From assembly GCA_029532415.1 (NCBI GenBank), contig JAQOTA010000060.1:2666001-2730000 (forward strand): a stretch of 64,000 nucleotides of DNA, read 5' to 3'. Below are positions 58,099-64,000 of this stretch, piece by piece. The notes below the pieces were generated by a model. It saw nothing but the letters and a program-made list of their open reading frames with translations. It made no database searches and was not told where the DNA came from. This DNA is from Marasmius tenuissimus. Taxonomy: Eukaryota; Basidiomycota; Agaricomycetes; Agaricales; Marasmiaceae. The stretch's first letter is position 1. Each line of letters begins with the position of its first letter. The translations under genes and the position numbers were made by a program.

Positions 58099-58463
58099 AT
58101 TGTAATCTGTCTGAGGAAAATGGGTCAAGCGGAAGATGAGGGTCGCGGTCAAAGAGCGCAGACGCCCGTTTGAAGCGCGTCAACGCGTCAACAAACACAA
58201 ATTCGTCACAATAGTACCCAAAACAGGAAACTGCACGGTCCCGTGAAAGGATTTACCTTTCTTCTCTACTGTATTGACTCACCGACACTGATGGTAACTG
58301 GCCATACTTTTGGGTACAGCAAAAGTACCAGGGCGAGATGCCACGGTTCTCCGCCTTGCAAGGTTGGCATCTTACAACTTTCATCTCAAAGTGTCTCTAG
58401 CTTATCTCTGAAACTCTACAGGGATCTCCCTTGCAAGTAGGGACTCTGCGCTATGGAAAAACA
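58099..58463. promoter_or_regulatory. Divergent promoter region, NSE4 / RAD5-HLTF-like
   Basis: 365 bases between two divergent genes of genome maintenance. It has ACGCGTCAACGCGTCA around 58180, a repeated ACGCGTCA resembling MluI-type cell-cycle boxes (ACGCGT) used by MBF. Motif match only. Confidence 0.45.
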
Positions 58464-61400
58464 ATGCCCAGCGACTATGGTGAAGAAGTTGAATGGTGCC
58501 ATTGGTAGACCTTTCTTCCCATCTGTGGGTGTCGATTTTGAGCTTGTTCATTCTATTCTAGGGGCTGCGTAACGCCCGGCATTTTGATGGAATTAGCTGT
58601 GGCTGGTCTTGAGGACGTACACGGGTTTAGCCAACTCAAGTACGTACATTTTTGCCTAATTCAACCGTTGTGTATGGACTACTTCCCCTTAGGCCTTCGG
58701 ATCAACAAAGGATTCGTAAAGCTGTCGCGACGCGACGGGTTGACCCAAGCGACATCCCTCAATCGGCACGGCCAACCCCAGCGAATGTAGCGAATGTAGG
58801 CACTTCGCGACCAGAGAAGAGGAAATTGCCACCTCCCGAATCCCAGGCGCGGTCACCGGTGTCACAACCAATGCCATCTGGATCCCAAGTCCGGCCAGCA
58901 GCAACCCCTCCATCGATACGTCCTATTGCGATAGAAGATGACGCAGGCACAGACAATGCTGAGGAGGCGATAGATGAGCTAATTTGTGAATACACGTCAA
59001 AGGTTGTTGGAATTCAATATTATCGCGGTACGCTTACTTGGATTTACCCCTCAACATACATCCAACGTCACCATTAGGTTTGGTAGGTCCTGGAGAGGAG
59101 GTGGTTTTGCAGAGGGAACCCACCAATAGGTATGACGGGTGAGTCACATTTATTGAAGGTTTCTCAATCACTTTGATGTTGACCGGAGTCCGGAGTCTAG
59201 AAACGCCATTCGGGTCTTGAATATAGGTATGTACTGGTAAGGAGACCTTGCGGCTCATAACCGATGTGTAACAATTCTAGCCGGCACGCAAGTTGGTCAT
59301 ATCCCGCGCAATGTAGCGTCAAATCTAGCACCCCTTCTCGATGCACGAAAGATCACGTTAGAGGGAGTCATGCTGGATGGGAACCGTACGTCTTCTTGCC
59401 CAAAATTTTCTAGTATTCCTCAGCTCAAAGGTCCGTAACTTGATCAGTTGGCGGTCGTTCAGGTGTATGGAATCTCACTGTGTATGTCTGGGCACACGTC
59501 TATCTCACCGGAATAGTGCTCAATCTCGCGTAGGAAAATCAAGATTTACGGTCCTTCTGACAAGGTCAACGAATTGGAAGAACGATTGCAATGGGCGATT
59601 CCCGCTGGCTCTTCGCGAAAACGCATCACTGCCGCACCATCGAGCAGCCAATATCAGCCTCCTCCGCCCTTATACAATGCCCCAAGCCAACGTGCCCCGG
59701 GTCAAACTCCAGAGCAGATGGAACGAATTCGCAAGCAGCAGGACGCCCTGAAAAAGGCTGCTGAGCTCCGTGAGATGTTGAACACGCTGGAGAAGGTCAA
59801 CGACGAAGGGAGGCGAGCTTCTCTGCTCGACAGTCTCTGTAGCGTTGACGATGTCTTGGCGCTGCCGGTGCACGAAGATGCTCCCGGCCCCAGCAAAGGC
59901 GACTTAACTGTCGAGTTACTCAAACATCAGGTCAGTCGATGTTCCAATATGAACGATCAGGGCTCATTCTTCGTGCAGAAACAAGGCCTTCGGTGGTGCT
60001 TGGAGCGCGAGAATCCTGTTCTGCCGTCGACGGTGGACGACAAACCTGTTCAATTCTGGCAGTTGAAGGAGAATCCAGTGCTTGGGAAGAGATACTACTT
60101 TAACAGTATGTCGCCAGAATGACCATGTCTGACTCCCAGTAGTGATTGTTTATTGCTTGCAGTTGCCACCAAAACACCACAAGAGGCAGCGCCATCTCTT
60201 GGAAGGGGTGCTTTGTTTGCCGATGCAATGGTGGGTTGAACTTATACTCTTTCCTTTGGTAATCTAACATAATTTTACAGGGATTGGTACATACGTCCTA
60301 CTGCGTTCAATTGTCAAACGCCTGACTGACTTATACGTAGGGGAAAACACTCACTATGCTCGCGTTGATTCTCGCAACGAAGAAGGATGTTCCGTCTGGT
60401 TTTTCCAGCGCCACACTTGTCGGTCAGTCCCGGGTAGTATTCGTCGGACCCACGGTTGTTTGATTGTTTGCAGTCGTTCCTCTTTCCGTACTCTCCAATT
60501 GGGAAAAGCAGATCAAAGACCATTGCGCAGCTCACACTCTGACCCATTGTACATATTACGGCGCCTCCCGAGACAAGCTTAGTGCCAGCGACCTCGAGAG
60601 ATGCGATGTTGTTTTCACCACCTACCAAACTGTCACAGCCGAACACGATACCAGCAGTGGCAGGGCTACGAAGAAGAAGAAATTGGACAGAGCCCTCTTC
60701 GACGTGAAGTGGAAAGTGAGTGCAAAGTCGTTGCAAGTTTGAAGTGTCGTTAACTTGATCATACCAGCGTGTTGTTCTCGACGAGGGTCATCAAATCCGT
60801 AACCCCAAAACGAAGATGGCACAAGCTGTATGCGCCCTTGAATCACAGAGACGATGGGTTCTTACGGGTACCCCCATCGTAAGCACCGCCTTTATAGTTA
60901 CTCGAGATGCTCTATTGACGATTTTCCTTTGCATGTATTCACTAGATAAACTCTCCTCGGGTATGCACAATCTTTACTCAGTCAAACAAGCCCTAACTTT
61001 GTGCAGGATCTCGGATCCCTTCTCACCTTTTTGAGGATCTGTCAACCTCTGGATAGCGACGATATGTTCAAGCGACTCTTGATTCGGCCTCTTAAGGATG
61101 GTCGTCCCGAAGGCGCCGAGCTCTTGAGAGTTAGTCCGCAGCCCTCTCTCGTTGTGGGCGAATATGCTGACGCCTCCTTTAGGCCCTCATGAACCAAGTC
61201 TGTATAAGGAGGACGAAAGAGATGCAAGATAGTGCTGGGAACCCACTTGTGCCCTTGCCTTCTGTGTGTTCGACCCCTCATATTGATTGCCATCGCGGGC
61301 CCTGATTTTCTGTTCCGATAACAGGTGGACATGATCAAAGTACCAGTGGCACTATCAAAAGAAGCACGGGTAAGACTGCCTCCCGCCTACCTGTTTGTCC

Positions 61401-63528
61401 TAACTTATCGTTGAATAGCAACTCTATGATGAGATCGAGCAATTGTCAGCAGACCGCTTCCAGTCTATTCTTTCCAGTGGTTCTGGAAACGCAATTGTAA
61501 GACCATTCCCAAATACTGTCAACGGGGATCTAAGCTGATCGACTCTTGTTCAACAGCTGCAATCAAACGCACTAGGCATGCTTACGCGGATGCGCCAGCT
61601 CGCCCTCCATCCGGGCCTACTTCCCGCAAATTACCTCGAAGAACTTCGCAGCGCCAAAGTGACCGAAGGCCAGCCGGCAAAGATTGTGACACCCGAAGAA
61701 AAGTACCGCCTGCAGGTTCGCCTTGGACAATCTATTGAGGATTCGGAGGAATGTCCCATTTGCTTCTCGATTCCTGAAGAGCCCAAAATCACTTCATGTG
61801 CCCATTTCTTTTGTTTCCCTTGGTAAGTCGCCTTCGATGTTACTTGCAAGCGAGTTGGGCTCTGACGTTCTATGATGGTGAAAATCAGTATCAAGGAGAT
61901 TCTATCTCGCGATCCCAAGTGTCCTATGGTAGGTCGCTTTGAGCTTTGTTCGAGAAAGTTTTCTAACCTTGGCTGGCATAGGACCGTGGTAAGCTTACAT
62001 TGGAGGATCTGTTCGACCCCCTTCCCCCTACGGATGCCACTCAGCCTGTTTTGCGTGAACCCGAACCGGAGAGCAGAACTCAGAACTCGTCCGCTAAGAT
62101 CGACCAGCTGGTGCACCTTCTCCAGCTCACCCCCGCAGGGGAGAAATCTTTAGTCTTCTCACAATTCACGGTATGTATCTTCGATACCCTTCCCATATCT
62201 GGACGCTCACATTACGTCTATGTACAGAGTTTCCTCGATAAGGTATGGTCCATCTTTGTGCTGCATAGCTCGATTTAATGGCCCTTTGTTGAAGATTGGT
62301 GATACCTTGGCCGAAAAGGGGTAAGGACCTAGAGTGGATAACGTCGATCGCGCTAATCCTCGCTCAGGATTCCCTTCGTGAGGCTTGATGGGAAGATGTC
62401 AGCCAAGAGGAGAGAAGAAGCGATCACACGCTTCTCTGTTCCACTTGCAGCCAGCAAGACTTCCATGCGCAAAGACACGACACCCCAATTGTCGAAAGGT
62501 CGGACTCACCGGGCCTCGCGCAAGAAGAGCGTAGCTCTCGAAACACTCGATGATAATGACGATGACAGCGACGATGACTTCGCGATGGGTACTTCGGAGG
62601 CAGATTACTCTGACTTCGAGGATGATCAACCGAAGAAAAATAGCAAGGGAAAAGGCAAAGGCAAGCAAACATTCACAGAGGAGGATGATTTGGACGACCT
62701 CGCTTTCGCGACGGACGAGAACCCTGCCGTGATGCTGTTGTCTCTCAAAGCCGTACGTTTCGTTGTCAGGGTAAAGAACTGATTCGCTGATGTGAAAACA
62801 GGGTGCAGTTGGACTGAACTTGACTGGTGAGTAGAGCCCCTTGTTGACTCGTCTGGTGGCTCACAGAACATTCTCTCAAGTTGCCAACAACGTCTACTTG
62901 TGAGTAAAATCTTCAATATCACTGTGCGTCGTGTCCGTTCTGAATCAATACGCCTTCCTAGAATGGACCCGTAAGTTTCGCGTATACGCTCCTTGGAATA
63001 TGAATTCACGGCGACCGATCCGCTGTTAGGTGGTGGCAGGTAAGGTTCCCGACTCGCCATTGGAAGAGCTTGGGGCTGAACTAGGGCTGACTTCGCACAT
63101 AGGAAGGTATTGAGAGCCAGGCAATCGACAGGGTCAACCGTATTGGTCAAACTAAACCCGTCCATGTCTATCAACTCATCTCTGAGAATACCGTTGAAGC
63201 AAGGGTATGGGCAGCAACATTCTAAGTACAGCCTATTTGCTGACCAAAATCACAGGTCCTTGACATCCAGGAGCGCAAGAAGAATCTGATCAAACAGGTT
63301 ACGCCTTCCTCCCCCTACCCTCTTTCGTGACCTTGTGCTGAAAACACCTCACAGGCATTCTCCGGTATGAAGAGCAAAGAAACACCACGGCAACAAAGGG
63401 AAGCCAGGTTGCAAGGTTCGTCTAATTTTCATCGAGCACTTCTTACTTACATTGCTGACGAGTTCGTCCTAGACTTGGTCGAGCTTTTTGGCATTCGGCA
63501 ACAGCAAGCAAGCCAGAGCGAAGCGTGA
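58464..63528 (+). CDS. RAD5: RAD5/HLTF-type SNF2 helicase with HIRAN and RING domains
   Basis: In this family the protein acts at stalled forks: PCNA polyubiquitination, fork reversal, error-free bypass. About 1,200 residues in over 20 exons. The probable start [11 protein letters not shown] spliced to [21 protein letters not shown] fits the frame. A HIRAN domain ([45 protein letters not shown]) comes first. The SNF2 lobe 1 has Walker A FADAMGLGKTLTM and the DEGH box [24 protein letters not shown] inserted between the lobes follows ([24 protein letters not shown]). Lobe 2 has [21 protein letters not shown] and [11 protein letters not shown] charged ~95-residue insert sits in lobe 2. Exons of 15, 15, 25, 19, 9 and 10 nt occur at 60946, 62228, 62802, 62881, 62962 and 63030. 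Confidence 0.93.
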
Positions 63529-63839
63529 TTCGTGAAAATCTGCGTTCCCCGTTGCCCCAGCTCCACCACTACTACCTGTACTTCCTTAATGTACATGTAT
63601 AGACGATTATTCTAGTAATTACTTGATGCTTGGTCCCGCGCTTCCCCATGGCCTGATTCGAGAAAGAGTTCCGGGCATGAATAACCCGGTCCTTCGTTTC
63701 CAGCGCCCAACGGCCTCCACCGGGGTGTGTTACAATTTCTTTCCTAACTCACCGGATGTCGCCATGTGCATAAAAGGGGTGAATTTCCAAGACTCCGAGT
63801 CATATTTTCATCATCCTTCCATCGACTATCATCAGGTTC
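63529..63839. promoter_or_regulatory. Intergenic/promoter of the right-edge gene
   Basis: About 310 bases with ATAAAAGG at 63770, about 70 bases before the next start codon. Confidence 0.45.
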
Positions 63840-64000
63840 ATGGCACCTCACAGTCTACTACTCAAATCCCCTACCGGGCGCTTACAATTGGCACCTCCCA
63901 GCGAGGCCAACGACGCAGAAAACGCGAGAGTTCGTTGTCATCCTGTGACGCGCAAATACCTACGTTATCTTCCTGAGCATGTCGCTACGGAGGATGCGCG
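63840..64000 (+). CDS. Unknown protein, 5' part only (runs off right edge)
   Basis: ATG at 63840 opens a frame with no stop to the window end (53 codons): MAPHSLLLKSPTGRLQLAPP, then SEANDAENARVRCHPVTRKY, LRYLPEHVATEDA. A TATA-like element lies 70 bases upstream. The N-terminus is neither a clear signal peptide nor a presequence. A competing frame from 63623 ends at 63976. No family can be recognised from this length. Confidence 0.45.
   Translation, partial: MAPHSLLLKSPTGRLQLAPPSEANDAENARVRCHPVTRKYLRYLPEHVATEDA

Noticed and set aside
63623..63976. 117-codon plus frame near the right edge
   Set aside because: It begins before the TATA-like element and has irregular composition. The overlapping frame from 63840 is better placed and remains open.

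Overview
The window reads as nuclear DNA of a filamentous basidiomycete, most likely an Agaricomycete. Genes are densely packed on both strands and cut by many very short introns (mostly 45-65 nt, GT-AG, with CTNA-like branch sites). The recognisable proteins are ordinary eukaryotic housekeeping proteins together with fungal cell-surface and secreted proteins. I saw no bacterial operons, transposon, CRISPR array, rRNA or convincing tRNA. Exon limits were derived by hand from reading frame, splice sites and protein similarity. Where I give exact joins, every intron phase was checked. Elsewhere only start and stop are given.

Left part (1-20 kb), almost all on the minus strand: a large unknown protein running off the left edge; CPA1 (arginine-specific carbamoyl-phosphate synthase, small subunit); a secreted GH3 beta-glucosidase in 18 exons; LSM2; ribosomal protein S8; a uric acid/xanthine-type permease; UGP1 (UDP-glucose pyrophosphorylase); and a Cdc1-like membrane metallophosphoesterase. 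A 65-residue complex I subunit (NDUFB2 type) lies head to head with the next gene.

Middle (20-42 kb): a Lys/Ser-rich protein with a PB1/ubiquitin-like start; a membrane protein with two cupredoxin domains; WDR83/MORG1 and an F-box protein sharing a 68-bp divergent promoter; small and large unknown proteins, one with a faint resemblance to the AFF C-terminal homology domain; two long gene-poor stretches (32.6-36.7 and 38.3-40.8 kb); and ribosomal protein S5.

Right part (42-64 kb): a proline-rich coiled-coil protein; two tandem paralogous GPI-type surface proteins; frataxin followed by two mitochondrial rhodaneses, which together form a small mitochondrial sulfur/iron-sulfur neighbourhood; a large gelsolin-repeat protein; NSE4 (Smc5/6 kleisin) head to head with a RAD5/HLTF-type helicase-ubiquitin ligase; and the start of one more gene at the right edge.

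The most unusual points are the microexons in the RAD5/HLTF gene, its Asp-ended RING and the charged insert in its second helicase lobe, two GC-AG introns (one directly after a start codon), the frataxin-rhodanese cluster and the possible AFF-like protein. No clearly new multi-gene system was found.
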